Source: Deltaproteobacteria bacterium (GTDB taxonomy: Bacteria > JAMCPX01). Taken from it: a stretch of 47,048 bases of DNA. Shown in pieces: positions 1-8,703 of this stretch (its first letter is position 1; each line of letters opens with the position of its first letter). The position numbers and the translations under genes are program-made. The notes under the pieces were generated by a model. The model was not told where the DNA came from, made no database searches, and worked only from the letters and a program-made list of their open reading frames with translations. The stretch covers positions 1 through 47,048 of the forward strand of contig JAMCPX010000026.1 of the NCBI GenBank assembly GCA_023382265.1. The letters run 5' to 3'.

Positions 1-23
1 TTTAAACCATGTGATCTGCCTTT
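1..23. repeat. 23-bp exact direct repeat of part of miaA at the window edge
   Basis: Bases 1-23 are identical to bases 1082-1104, in the same orientation and reading frame. In miaA the segment encodes the natural motif RQITWFK. In the sigma-54 activator it replaces residues the family should have. The identity stops at base 24. This looks like a misjoin at a contig end rather than a biological repeat. Confidence 0.85.
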
Positions 24-1005
24 CAAACTGTCTTTCCTGTAGAACTCTTAAAAGTTTTGCCTGAGTGGATGGTGTCAATTCTCCGATTTCATCAAGGAAT
101 ATGGTTCCCTCGTTAGCAAATTCAAATCTTCCTTTTTTCAGCTCGTTTGCACCGGTAAAAGCGCCCCTCTCATAGCCAAACAGCTCGCTCTCTAACAATG
201 TTTCCGGCAATGCTGCACAGTTAATTTTTACAAATGGTTTGGATGCTCTCGGGCTATGGAAATGTATCGCTTTTGCAACAAGCTCTTTACCCGTGCCGCT
301 CTCCCCTCTTATAAGAATGGTAGCAGAGCCGACGCTCACTTTATCTATAATCTCGAATACCTCCTCTATGCGCGGACTTATACCTATTATATTTCCCGGG
401 CGGTATTTTGATTTAAGTTCATTAAGCAACTCCATCTTCTCATGTTCCATTTCCTGACGCTGTTTCTCTATGGTTTGATTTAACTTTATAGCCAATCCTA
501 TAAGCGTTGCAATCATGGAAAGTAAATTAACATCTTCTTCAAAAGAAGTATTATCCGTAAATTGCCTTTCTGCACCAAGAACTGCAACTACCTTTTTATC
601 TACATTAACCGGTACTGCAACAAATGAGTTCATGCCCCGCTTAAGCTCTTTACCCATTTTATTTATGAACATTGGTTCATCTTTTATATCAGGAATGACA
701 ATCGGCGTACCGCTCTTACCCACTTTACCTATTATACCCTCACCTACCTTATATCTTGCTTTCTCTTTTTCCTCGTATGACACACCATAAGAGTACTCAA
801 CCACAAACTCCTTCGTTTGCTGTTCATAGACGGCAAGCATTATCTTATTCATTTCAAGATACGATACGATTAATTTTAAAGTAGAACTAATGGATTTGTT
901 TAAATCAATAGTGAATGCGAGCTGTTTACTTACTTCATAAAGTAAAGTAAGCTCTTTATTCTTCCTGTTAAGCCTTTCTATTGTACCTTTATGTGTCTTT
1001 GGCAT
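1..1005 (-). CDS. NifA-like sigma-54-dependent activator, C-terminus cut off by the window edge
   Basis: This is a bacterial enhancer-binding protein that would remodel sigma-54 RNA polymerase using ATP. I translated 335 codons from the ATG at 1005 and the frame stays open to base 1. A GAF-type sensory domain fills about residues 20-175, followed by a short coiled linker (175-200). The AAA+ domain begins near 203, with Walker A GESGTGKE at 234-241, the sigma-54 contact loop GAFTGA at 281-286 and Walker B IFLDE at 302-306. The helix-turn-helix end is missing. The start overlaps the end of miaA by 17 bases, so the two are probably co-transcribed. The last six residues (QITWFK) do not fit the family, which normally continues with a VGG-like stretch after FER. 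They match MiaA instead and are probably an assembly artefact. The signal sensed and the target promoters are unknown. Confidence 0.93.
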   Translation of the reverse strand, partial: MPKTHKGTIERLNRKNKELTLLYEVSKQLAFTIDLNKSISSTLKLIVSYLEMNKIMLAVYEQQTKEFVVEYSYGVSYEEKEKARYKVGEGIIGKVGKSGTPIVIPDIKDEPMFINKMGKELKRGMNSFVAVPVNVDKKVVAVLGAERQFTDNTSFEEDVNLLSMIATLIGLAIKLNQTIEKQRQEMEHEKMELLNELKSKYRPGNIIGISPRIEEVFEIIDKVSVGSATILIRGESGTGKELVAKAIHFHSPRASKPFVKINCAALPETLLESELFGYERGAFTGANELKKGRFEFANEGTIFLDEIGELTPSTQAKLLRVLQERQFERQITWFK

Positions 1006-1927
1006 ATACAAACCTGTCTATCAAGCCGTCCAACCTTTGCCGATCAGTTCTTACATCTATCCATATAGCATCTTTCACGGCTTTAAACCATGTGATCTGC
1101 CTTTTTACATAAGCCTTTGTATGCTGCTTTATTAAATTTATTGCAGTATCTTTATCAAATATACCCTCAAGGTATGCTATCATTTCCTTATACCCCACTG
1201 TCTTCATTGACGGCAAATCTGCTCCATAACCATTATCTGTCAGCCACCCGGCTTCGTCTATAAGACCTCTGTTGATCATGCCATCAACCCTGTTTTCAAT
1301 GGCAGAGATGTGAGCTAGTTTATCAGCATAATAAAGTACGATATACAGATAATCGTACCTTTTATCAGAAAAGCCATGCTCTTTGAGATACGTATGCATT
1401 GTTATACCAGTAGCATCAAAGATCTCAAGCGCCCTTATTATTCTATACGAGTCATTAGGCTTTATGTGTACCGAATCTTCCGGATCTACCGCCTTTAACC
1501 TGTTATAGAGAAACTTGTTACCGTAGAGCCTTTGCTCCTCTTTTAATCCATTTCGAATTTCAGGGCTGATGTAAGGCACTCCTGCAATGCCGTAAACCAA
1601 TGCTTTTATGTACAGTCCTGTTCCTCCGACTATGAACGGGATAAAGCCATTATTTGAAATTGATTTTATATGTTCGTCTGCCATTTCAATATATTTAGCA
1701 ACACTGAAATATTCAGACGGTGTTATAATATCTATCATATAATGTTGTATCATAGCCAATTGCTCTTTATAGGGTTTCGCGGTTCCTATATCCATATATC
1801 GATACACCTGCCTTGAATCACAATTGACGATTCTCCCATTATATTTTAAAGCAAGTTCTATGCCTATCTCGGTTTTACCCGTAGCTGTTGGCCCTGTAAT
1901 AATAATGATTTTTTGCTTCTTATTCAT
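989..1927 (-). CDS. miaA: tRNA dimethylallyltransferase
   Basis: MiaA transfers a dimethylallyl group from DMAPP to N6 of A37 in tRNAs that read codons starting with U. The protein is 312 aa, a normal length. The P-loop GPTATGKT is at residues 12-19. The family motifs [18 protein letters not shown] (near residue 35) and [11 protein letters not shown] (near residue 100) are clear, and RQITWFK lies near the C-terminus. The ATG at 1927 is preceded by GGGAG at a sensible distance. The 3' end overlaps the start of the sigma-54 activator by 17 bases, which suggests an operon. The 282-bp gap upstream separates it from the divergent DUF218 gene. Confidence 0.97.
   Translation of the reverse strand: MNKKQKIIIITGPTATGKTEIGIELALKYNGRIVNCDSRQVYRYMDIGTAKPYKEQLAMIQHYMIDIITPSEYFSVAKYIEMADEHIKSISNNGFIPFIVGGTGLYIKALVYGIAGVPYISPEIRNGLKEEQRLYGNKFLYNRLKAVDPEDSVHIKPNDSYRIIRALEIFDATGITMHTYLKEHGFSDKRYDYLYIVLYYADKLAHISAIENRVDGMINRGLIDEAGWLTDNGYGADLPSMKTVGYKEMIAYLEGIFDKDTAINLIKQHTKAYVKRQITWFKAVKDAIWIDVRTDRQRLDGLIDRFVYAKDT
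1082..1104. repeat. Copy of the 23-bp edge repeat, inside miaA
   Basis: This is the native copy. It encodes RQITWFK in the C-terminal half of MiaA, where the motif belongs. It is the mate of bases 1-23. Confidence 0.85.
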
Positions 1928-2209
1928 ACGGTTATACTCCCTGTGTAACTCTCCAAACTTAGCCTTCTTCCATAGATGCCCTATTACATTCTTATTATAT
2001 ACAAAGTCAACAGGGTGCCCGAGAATTTAAAAATTCCTGTTTTGTTATATTTAACTCATTCCAATGTCCAATGAATTTAATATATTACAAACTGGAGATT
2101 TCCAGGTTATCATATATAAATGATATTCCGTGACAGTCTTGAACCGTATAGCCTTACGAAATATAAAAGTCCATAGACTGATTTTATTATTTACTGTATA
2201 AGAATAATT
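1928..2209. other. Divergent intergenic region between miaA and the DUF218 gene
   Basis: This 282-bp gap should hold promoters for both flanking genes. A small hairpin, GAATTT-AA-AAATTC (2023-2036), is visible, flanked by AACAG (2009-2013) and CTGTT (2037-2041). It could be an operator, but nothing proves that. No coding sequence or RNA gene is evident. The DUF218 start has no clear ribosome-binding site. Confidence 0.4.
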
Positions 2210-2800
2210 ATGAAACGGACAATTATTAGAGTAGCCATAGTGGCATTGTTTTTATTTATAATGCCAATTTTAAGCCTGCCGCTTATCGGCAGATTACTTT
2301 ACATTTCCAGTACACCGCATAAAGCAGACACAATTATTGTTTTAAGCGGTGATTCGGAGCCATATTATCCGAGAACAGAAGAAGCTATAAAACTATTCAA
2401 ACAGGGCTACGCCCCCTATATAATCTTTACAGGATATGGGTTTGGCGGAGACAGCGCAGAGTTCTTATCAAAGATAGCATTGCATTTTAAGATACCGAAA
2501 AATGCAATTCTCATAGAGCCTCATGCACAAAACACTTATGAAAATTTTTTATTTTCAAAACCCATTATTTTAAAACATGGATTTCAATCAATACTGATTG
2601 TTACATCACCGTATCATCAGTTAAGAGCTTACCTTGTTGCAAAAAAAATATTTAAAGGAACAGGCATTAAGATCTATAACTGCGCCTCAAGCAAGCCGGA
2701 ATCAATTCATTACGCTGTATATGAAAGAATAAGAGAGGGCAGATTCGAATTGATGGAGTGTATAAAGATATTGGGCTATTACATGCTTGGACGGATATAA
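2210..2800 (+). CDS. DUF218 (YdcF/SanA/ElyC-type) membrane-anchored protein
   Basis: This 196-aa protein has one N-terminal membrane segment (about residues 5-28) followed by a DUF218 Rossmann-like domain. Visible family features are the strand IIVLSGD (about 41-47), the helix RTEEAIKLFKQG, the strand YIIFTG, the EPHAQNTYEN segment and the strand ILIVTSPYHQLRA. DUF218 proteins of the SanA/ElyC type act in envelope and peptidoglycan or polysaccharide biology, but the biochemical activity is poorly defined. The stop codon overlaps the asnB start (TAATG), so translation is coupled to the amidotransferase and sugar aminotransferase that follow. A role in surface-glycan metabolism is therefore inferred. 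No strong Shine-Dalgarno sequence precedes the ATG. Confidence 0.88.
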   Translation: MKRTIIRVAIVALFLFIMPILSLPLIGRLLYISSTPHKADTIIVLSGDSEPYYPRTEEAIKLFKQGYAPYIIFTGYGFGGDSAEFLSKIALHFKIPKNAILIEPHAQNTYENFLFSKPIILKHGFQSILIVTSPYHQLRAYLVAKKIFKGTGIKIYNCASSKPESIHYAVYERIREGRFELMECIKILGYYMLGRI

Positions 2801-4713
2801 TGTGCGGTATCGCAGGCATAATATTATTTGACAATAAAAAGGTAAACAAGGAGGAACTGATTGAGGCAACCGATGTACTCAAGCACAGGGGGCCTGATGC
2901 AGGGGATGTATATATTGATAATGAATCAATACCCAGGGTTGGTCTTGGGCATAGAAGATTGGCTATCATAGATTTATCCGCATCGGCGAATCAGCCAATG
3001 ACAAATGAGAATAAAGATGTATGGATTGTATTTAATGGAGAGATATACAATTTTCAGAATCTAAGGGCGCAATTAGGTCATAGGCATAGCTTCGTTTCAA
3101 ACAGCGATACGGAGGTGATTGTCCACCTTTATGAACAGTATGGTGAAGATGCCATTTCAATGCTTGATGGCATGTTTGCTTTTGCTATATACGATAAAAA
3201 AGCCCATAAGATTATTATTGCAAGGGACAGGACAGGCAAAAAGCCTGTTTATTATTATAAAGATTCGCACAAATTGATCTTTGGCTCTGAGATCAAGGCG
3301 GTATTAAAGTTTCTTGAAAGGCATGAGATAATTATGAATGAGCATGCGATTCCATCGTATCTCGTTTATGGCTACACAATGCCTGCACAAACCTTTTATA
3401 AGGGCATATACAGGCTTGATCCTGCACATTACATGGTAAACAAACAAAATGGAAGCCTTGTTATAAAAGAGTACTGGTCATTAAAATCCCGCATAAATGA
3501 TGTCTCATCTAATCCCGTACATACATCAAAAGACGATCCCATGCTGAGATTGAAATTGGCGGATGCTGTTAAGAAAAGACTTATATCTGACGTGCCTCTC
3601 GGCGCATTTTTAAGCGGTGGTGTGGATTCAAGTATTGTAACAGGCATAATGAGTAAGTTTATGAACGAGCCTGTCAAGACATTTTCAATCGGATTTTCAG
3701 AGGACCCAGACTACGATGAAACGGCGTATGCTTATATTGTTGCAAAGAGGTTTTTGACAGATCATCATTCATTTGTTGTAACACCATCAGCGATCGATCT
3801 CATAGACAAACTTCTGTACCATTATGACGAACCTTTTGGAGATGCTTCTGCAATCCCGACATACATCGTTTCTCAGCTTACAAGGCGGTATGTTACTGTA
3901 GCTTTGAATGGGGACGGCGGTGATGAGATGTTTGCGGGCTATCAGAGGTTTATAGCGGGTTCAATGTCAGAGTCAATGCCCGGACTGCTCCGCGGCATGT
4001 TTTATGATTTTTCATTTTTAATACCTGCACAAAAAAGAGAAAGGGCAATACCTTCCCGCATAAAAAAATTCCTTAAAGAGCTCAAATACCCGTTCATACA
4101 ACGCTATCTTGATTGGATCTCATACATAAGATTGGATGCAATAAATACCTTTGTTAAACCGGAACTGCTGTACAGGGATTATAAAGAGGAAATACTCTCA
4201 TACTTTGGCAGCCATATTAAGGGTATTGAGCATGCAAGCCCGTTAACGCAGCTTTTGTACATAAATTTTAAAACATACCTGCCCGATGATCTGCTTATAA
4301 AAATGGATCGTATGGCAATGGCAAACAGCCTTGAAAGCAGATCACCCTTTCTTGATACAGGTTTGATCGAATATGCATTCACACTGCCCGATAAACTTAA
4401 ATTAAACTTTATAAAGACGAAATATGTACTTAAGCACACATTTAAAGATATACTGCCGCGGCAAATACAACACAGGAGAAAGATGGGATTTGGTGTCCCC
4501 CTCGGTGCTTGGTTCAGAGGCAGTTTAAAAGATTATACCGCTGAATATCTTAATTCAAACACATCCGAGATATATAATTATCTAAACAGGGAAGCTGTAA
4601 ATCGTTTATATGAAGAACACCAAAAAGGTATGGCTGATCATGGTTTAAAACTATGGTTGATCCTTACACTTGAATTATGGTTAAGAACATTAAAAAAAGG
4701 GAGTGAAATATGA
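2800..4713 (+). CDS. asnB: Asparagine synthase (glutamine-hydrolysing) / AsnB-like amidotransferase
   Basis: An N-terminal class II glutamine amidotransferase domain (residues 2 to about 215) releases ammonia, and a C-terminal ATP-dependent synthetase domain uses it to amidate a carboxylate. I placed the start at 2800, not at an upstream in-frame ATG, because this gives MCGIAGI and exposes the catalytic Cys2 after Met removal. Other motifs are RGPDAG, GHRRLAIID, the acceptor loop FNGEIYN, and the PP-loop SGGVDSS near residue 273. The length of 637 aa matches the long AsnB subfamily often found in polysaccharide clusters. It overlaps the upstream stop (TAATG) and the downstream DegT gene (ATGA). 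The product could be asparagine, or an amidated uronic-acid sugar if it serves the neighbouring aminotransferase. Sequence alone cannot separate these. Confidence 0.93.
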   Translation: MCGIAGIILFDNKKVNKEELIEATDVLKHRGPDAGDVYIDNESIPRVGLGHRRLAIIDLSASANQPMTNENKDVWIVFNGEIYNFQNLRAQLGHRHSFVSNSDTEVIVHLYEQYGEDAISMLDGMFAFAIYDKKAHKIIIARDRTGKKPVYYYKDSHKLIFGSEIKAVLKFLERHEIIMNEHAIPSYLVYGYTMPAQTFYKGIYRLDPAHYMVNKQNGSLVIKEYWSLKSRINDVSSNPVHTSKDDPMLRLKLADAVKKRLISDVPLGAFLSGGVDSSIVTGIMSKFMNEPVKTFSIGFSEDPDYDETAYAYIVAKRFLTDHHSFVVTPSAIDLIDKLLYHYDEPFGDASAIPTYIVSQLTRRYVTVALNGDGGDEMFAGYQRFIAGSMSESMPGLLRGMFYDFSFLIPAQKRERAIPSRIKKFLKELKYPFIQRYLDWISYIRLDAINTFVKPELLYRDYKEEILSYFGSHIKGIEHASPLTQLLYINFKTYLPDDLLIKMDRMAMANSLESRSPFLDTGLIEYAFTLPDKLKLNFIKTKYVLKHTFKDILPRQIQHRRKMGFGVPLGAWFRGSLKDYTAEYLNSNTSEIYNYLNREAVNRLYEEHQKGMADHGLKLWLILTLELWLRTLKKGSEI

Positions 4714-5837
4714 TCAAACAATTGGATCTTTCAAAACATTATGCTTTGCTTAATGACAGGATCATGCAAAGGCTGAGGCAGGTTTTTGAAACACAGCAGT
4801 TTGTACTCGGCAATTATGTAAACGAATTCGAAAAGGCATCCGAGTCTTATCTGGGTGTGAAACACGCAATAGGTGTTGCGTCGGGTTCCGATGCTATCTA
4901 TCTTGCGCTTATGGCCATTGGTATCGGTAAGGGAGACAGTGTCATAACAACCCCGTTCACATTCTTTGCGACCGCATCCCAGATAGTCAGGCTGAATGCG
5001 GTTCCTGTTTTTGTGGATATAGACCCCGTAACATTCAACATCTCAATAGATGCTGTAGAAGCGGCATTAAAAAAGCATAAAAACGTAAAAGCCATATTAC
5101 CCGTTCATCTCTACGGCAGATCCGCCGATATGCAGGGAATTATGAAGCTTGCAAAGAAATACAGGGTATGCGTTATTGAAGATGCCGCACAGGCTTTTGG
5201 TGCAAGGGTATCTTATGACAACGGGTATAGAAAAGCAGGGGCCATTGGCGATATCGGATGTTTCTCATTCTATCCGACCAAAAATCTCGGTGGTGCAGGT
5301 GATGGAGGCATGGTTGTAACAAACAATGATAAGTCGGCAGATCTGTTAAAAATGCTAAGGGTTCATGGTTCTGCTCAGAGGTACGTTCACAAATATTTCG
5401 GCATAAACAGCAGACTCGATGCCATTCAGGCGGTTGTGCTTTCTATAAAAATCGAGTTTATCGAGCAATGGAATCACGCGAGAATTGAGATTGCAAAACA
5501 TTATAATGAGAAGTTTATATCAGAAGGATGCGGTGAAGCAGTTGGGCTGCCGGAAATGTCCGATGATCATACACACGTGTTCCATCAGTATACGATAAGG
5601 ATAAAAGACCGAGATAAGGTAAGGGAAGAGCTGCTGAAAATGGGAATTGGAACAGAGGTTTATTACCCCATACCTCTTCATCAGCAGCCCGCATTTAAGT
5701 ATCTTGGATATAAAAAGGGCAGTTTTAAGGAGGCAGAGCTTGCGGCGAAAGAGGTGTTAAGCCTTCCGCTGTATCCCGAATTAACCGAGGAGGATCAGCT
5801 GGAGGTTGTTAGAAAGATAAAAAGTATTTTATGCTGA
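4710..5837 (+). CDS. DegT/DnrJ/EryC1/StrS-family PLP sugar aminotransferase
   Basis: This family converts keto-sugar nucleotides to amino sugars. The 375-aa protein carries the PLP lysine at K191 in the FYPTKNLGGAGDGG motif, the cofactor-contacting Asp in IEDAAQAFGA (D158), and GINSRLDAIQAAV-like residues near 240. The length and the lack of extra domains are typical. The ATG overlaps the asnB stop (ATGA), so the DUF218, AsnB and aminotransferase proteins are made together. The substrate is unknown; a UDP- or dTDP-keto-hexose is likely. The gene is last in its run and converges with thrC 42 bp away. No convincing terminator hairpin is visible between them. Confidence 0.93.
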   Translation: MIKQLDLSKHYALLNDRIMQRLRQVFETQQFVLGNYVNEFEKASESYLGVKHAIGVASGSDAIYLALMAIGIGKGDSVITTPFTFFATASQIVRLNAVPVFVDIDPVTFNISIDAVEAALKKHKNVKAILPVHLYGRSADMQGIMKLAKKYRVCVIEDAAQAFGARVSYDNGYRKAGAIGDIGCFSFYPTKNLGGAGDGGMVVTNNDKSADLLKMLRVHGSAQRYVHKYFGINSRLDAIQAVVLSIKIEFIEQWNHARIEIAKHYNEKFISEGCGEAVGLPEMSDDHTHVFHQYTIRIKDRDKVREELLKMGIGTEVYYPIPLHQQPAFKYLGYKKGSFKEAELAAKEVLSLPLYPELTEEDQLEVVRKIKSILC

Positions 5838-5879
5838 TTATCCAAAAAATGTCATAACTATGGAGAGGTTTTTATTGTA

Positions 5880-6938
5880 TTAGAGCCCCATTACCTTTAG
5901 CACTTCTTCGATTGAAGGCTGAACTACAATAGGTTCATGGAATGCTTTTAAAGCGGTGTTGGGATCCTTTAGCCCATGTCCGGTAAGTGTACATACAATA
6001 AATGCATCGGGCTTAAAATAACCGCGAAGATTCATTTTTATTAATCCGGCAATAGAGGCTGCTGATGCCGGTTCACAAAACACACCCTCCATACTTGCTA
6101 TAAGCTTGTACGCCTCAAGTATCTCCTTATCGGATACCATATCTATTATACCGCCCGACTCATCTCTTGCTTGTTCAGCTTTTTTCCAGCTTGCCGGATT
6201 ACCTATTCTTATTGCTGTTGCAATGGTCTCTGGATTTTTTATTGGATAGCCTCTTACTATCGGTGCAGCGCCGTCCGCCTGAAAGCCGACCATTATCGGT
6301 GTTTTATCTATGTAATCTTGAAGTCTGTATTCTTTATAACCCATCCAGTATGCAGTAATATTACCCGCATTCCCTACCGGCAGGATATGGTAATCGGGTA
6401 CCTTTGATAACTGTTCGCACACCTCGAATGCGGCTGTTTTTTGTCCTTCTAACCTGTAAGGGTTAAGCGAGTTTACAAGTGTTACCGGGTATTTATCCGA
6501 GATCTCTTTTACTATTTTAAGGGCATCATCAAAATTGCCCTTTATCTGTATGACTTTGGCACCATGAACAATAGCCTGGGATAGTTTACCAAGTGCTATT
6601 TTGCCTTCCGGTATAATGACATAAGCCTTCATGCCTGCCGATGCTGCATAAGCTGCTGCTGATGCAGATGTATTACCCGTTGACGCGCATATAACAGCAC
6701 GTGAGTTTTGTTTTTTTGCCATTGATACGGCTAATGTCATGCCCCTGTCTTTGAATGAGCCTGTGGGATTTAAACCTTCATACTTAAGATATATATGAAG
6801 GGATGGATTAATAAAAGAGCTCAGGTTTTTTGCCTCAACAAGAGGTGTATTCCCCTCGTTTATCGTTACTATATTTTCTTCTTCTATCTCAGGCAGAAAC
6901 TGTCTGTATTTTCTTATTACGCCTCTATAAATGCTCAT
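5880..6938 (-). CDS. thrC: Threonine synthase
   Basis: Threonine synthase converts O-phosphohomoserine to threonine with PLP, the last step of threonine synthesis. The 352-aa protein belongs to the short, class II PLP-fold type. It begins with the INEGNTPLV substrate motif, followed by GLNPTGSFKDRGM with the PLP lysine at K63. Next come the STGNTSASAAAYAA phosphate-binding region, PVGNAGNITAYW, and the C-terminal TGHGLKD motif. GAGG precedes the ATG at 6938. It lies 151 bp downstream of an AlaC-like aminotransferase on the same strand. Homoserine dehydrogenase and homoserine kinase genes are not in the window. Confidence 0.96.
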   Translation of the reverse strand: MSIYRGVIRKYRQFLPEIEEENIVTINEGNTPLVEAKNLSSFINPSLHIYLKYEGLNPTGSFKDRGMTLAVSMAKKQNSRAVICASTGNTSASAAAYAASAGMKAYVIIPEGKIALGKLSQAIVHGAKVIQIKGNFDDALKIVKEISDKYPVTLVNSLNPYRLEGQKTAAFEVCEQLSKVPDYHILPVGNAGNITAYWMGYKEYRLQDYIDKTPIMVGFQADGAAPIVRGYPIKNPETIATAIRIGNPASWKKAEQARDESGGIIDMVSDKEILEAYKLIASMEGVFCEPASAASIAGLIKMNLRGYFKPDAFIVCTLTGHGLKDPNTALKAFHEPIVVQPSIEEVLKVMGL

Positions 6939-7089
6939 ATCATATAACCTCTTCCTCTATCCTATAATTATGTATTTCATTTTACAACCTTCAATTTGTC
7001 TATGAATCTCAAATAATATCTTGTTTTTATGTAACCGATGTCAATGGTTTTAAGACTTTTTTATTTGAAGAAACACCATTTTCCATACT

Positions 7090-8268
7090 TTATAATACCC
7101 TTTTTATCCCCCTTACAGCCTGCTGTATACGTTCTTCGTTCTCAATAAGTGAAAATCTGACATATCCTTCTCCATAATCTCCGAACCCTATACCCGGGGA
7201 GGCTGCAACTTTTCCTTCGGTCAAAAGTAATTTAGAGAACTCGAGTGAACCTAACGACCTGTGTTGTTCAGGGATTTGAGCCCACACAAACATTGTAGCC
7301 TTTGGTTTCTCAACATGCCATCCTATTCTCTCCAGCCCGCTTATAAGAGTATCTCTACGGATTTTATAGGTATTGGCAATTTCTTTAACAGGCTCATAAG
7401 GCCCGTTTAATGCTGCGATTGCAGCTATTTGAATGGGCTGAAACATTCCATAATCAAGATAGCTCTTTATCCTGGATAAAGCATATATCATCTTCTGATT
7501 ACCTACTGCAAAACCAACCCTCCAGCCCGGCATGTTATAACTTTTTGATAATGAAAAAAATTCAACTGCTATGTCTTTTGCACCTGCTATCTCAAGTATG
7601 CTTGGTGCCTTATAACCATCAAAAACAAGATCAGCGTAAGCCAGATCATGAATCACATAAAACTTATTTTCTTTTGCAAAAGAAATAACCTTTGCAAAAA
7701 ACGCAAGATCTACAACTGCAGTGGTAGGGTTGTTAGGGAAAGATATGATAAGCAGCTTTGGCTTTGGCCAATTATTCTTTATCACTTTTTCAAGCTCATC
7801 AAAGAATGTCTGATCTGAAGAAAGAGGAATCGACCTGACGTCCCCTCCTGCGATAATAACAGAGTATGGATGTATCGGGTATGCAGGCCCTGGAACTATT
7901 GCGACATCACCTTTATCAATCATGGCGAGCATAAGATGGGCAATGCCTTCTTTCGCACCAAGTGTAACGATTGCCTCTGTTTCCGGATCGAAGTTTAGAT
8001 TATAATTGCGTTTGTACCAGTCGCATATAGCGAGTCTAAGCTTAGCAATGCCTCTTGAAACAGAATACCTGTGATTCTTTCCATTCTGTGCTGCTTCGAT
8101 CAACTTGCTGACGATGTACTTTGGCGTTGGTTGATCGGGATTACCCATACCAAGATCAATAATATCTTCTCCGGCATGTCTTGCCTTCATCTTTAACTCG
8201 TTAACTATATTAAACACATAGTACGGCAGCCTTGTTATTCTTGGAAAATCGTCAGTATCTATTTCCAT
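7090..8268 (-). CDS. AlaC-like class I/II aminotransferase
   Basis: This 392-aa fold-type I PLP enzyme has the Schiff-base lysine K242 in [17 protein letters not shown], the substrate-binding PNNPT motif (about 178-182) and the C-terminal arginine motif [13 protein letters not shown]. The start [19 protein letters not shown] and the [10 protein letters not shown] segment are typical of the AlaC/YfdZ alanine-glutamate transaminase group, which is often labelled LL-diaminopimelate aminotransferase. I favour alanine/2-oxoglutarate-type transamination, but LL-DAP activity is possible. GGAGG precedes the ATG. Related bacteria place this gene with hom and thrC, and thrC follows here. Confidence 0.9.
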   Translation of the reverse strand: MEIDTDDFPRITRLPYYVFNIVNELKMKARHAGEDIIDLGMGNPDQPTPKYIVSKLIEAAQNGKNHRYSVSRGIAKLRLAICDWYKRNYNLNFDPETEAIVTLGAKEGIAHLMLAMIDKGDVAIVPGPAYPIHPYSVIIAGGDVRSIPLSSDQTFFDELEKVIKNNWPKPKLLIISFPNNPTTAVVDLAFFAKVISFAKENKFYVIHDLAYADLVFDGYKAPSILEIAGAKDIAVEFFSLSKSYNMPGWRVGFAVGNQKMIYALSRIKSYLDYGMFQPIQIAAIAALNGPYEPVKEIANTYKIRRDTLISGLERIGWHVEKPKATMFVWAQIPEQHRSLGSLEFSKLLLTEGKVAASPGIGFGDYGEGYVRFSLIENEERIQQAVRGIKRVL

Positions 8269-8703
8269 TCAAAATCCTCCATAATTTATTTAACCAAAAA
8301 TATAATCGGAATACAATAATTTTTGAAGGTTAAAGGTTAGATGACTATGAAGGTTTTCTCTACGTCCTCATTCCGGTTTATGAACGGATAAAAGGTGCCT
8401 TCAGGAACAGGGTGTTTGTCTATGCCTTTTCAACTTCTGTTCTGTTTATTGTATTTGCATCATTGAACTCCATTTAATCCTATTTGTTGTTTCAACCATT
8501 CTATTGCTCCGGGGGCTTTTTTCATTCTGATAGAAATCCATTTGAATAACAGTACGCCTCATCTCCACCATTATTCAAACTTCCTCATTGTATTATTTGG
8601 GTTCATTGTTTTACAGTAATACAGCCGGTGACGGGAAAGATTTTAACATTCCTTGACAGTTGAATATTTCTTATAATAATAATCTTAATAAAGGAGGAAG
8701 GCT
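8269..8703. other. 435-bp intergenic region upstream of the porin-like gene
   Basis: It holds the divergent start regions for the AlaC-like gene (-) and the porin-like gene (+). Codons 8328-8462 on the + strand lie between two stops and read as a plausible membrane-protein tail of 45 residues (containing YVLIPVYERIKGAF) without any ATG. This could be a gene remnant or chance. A sigma-70-like promoter lies at the right end. No RNA gene was recognised. Confidence 0.45.
8653..8682 (+). promoter_or_regulatory. Candidate sigma-70 promoter of the porin-like gene
   Basis: A perfect TTGACA (8653-8658) is followed by an AT-rich TATAATAATAAT run (8672-8683). The exact -10 is ambiguous: TATAAT at 8672 gives a short 13-nt spacer, while a TAATAA at 8677 gives 18 nt. 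A strong AAGGAGGA ribosome-binding site follows at 8691-8698, just before the ATG at 8704. Confidence 0.6.

Noticed and set aside
239-790. Two + strand open frames (72 and 91 codons)
   Set aside because: They run antisense to the GAF and AAA+ coding frame, which has clear family motifs throughout.
2758-2799. Upstream ATG of asnB giving 14 extra residues
   Set aside because: The extension would hide the catalytic N-terminal Cys; the ATG at 2800 gives the required Met-Cys start.
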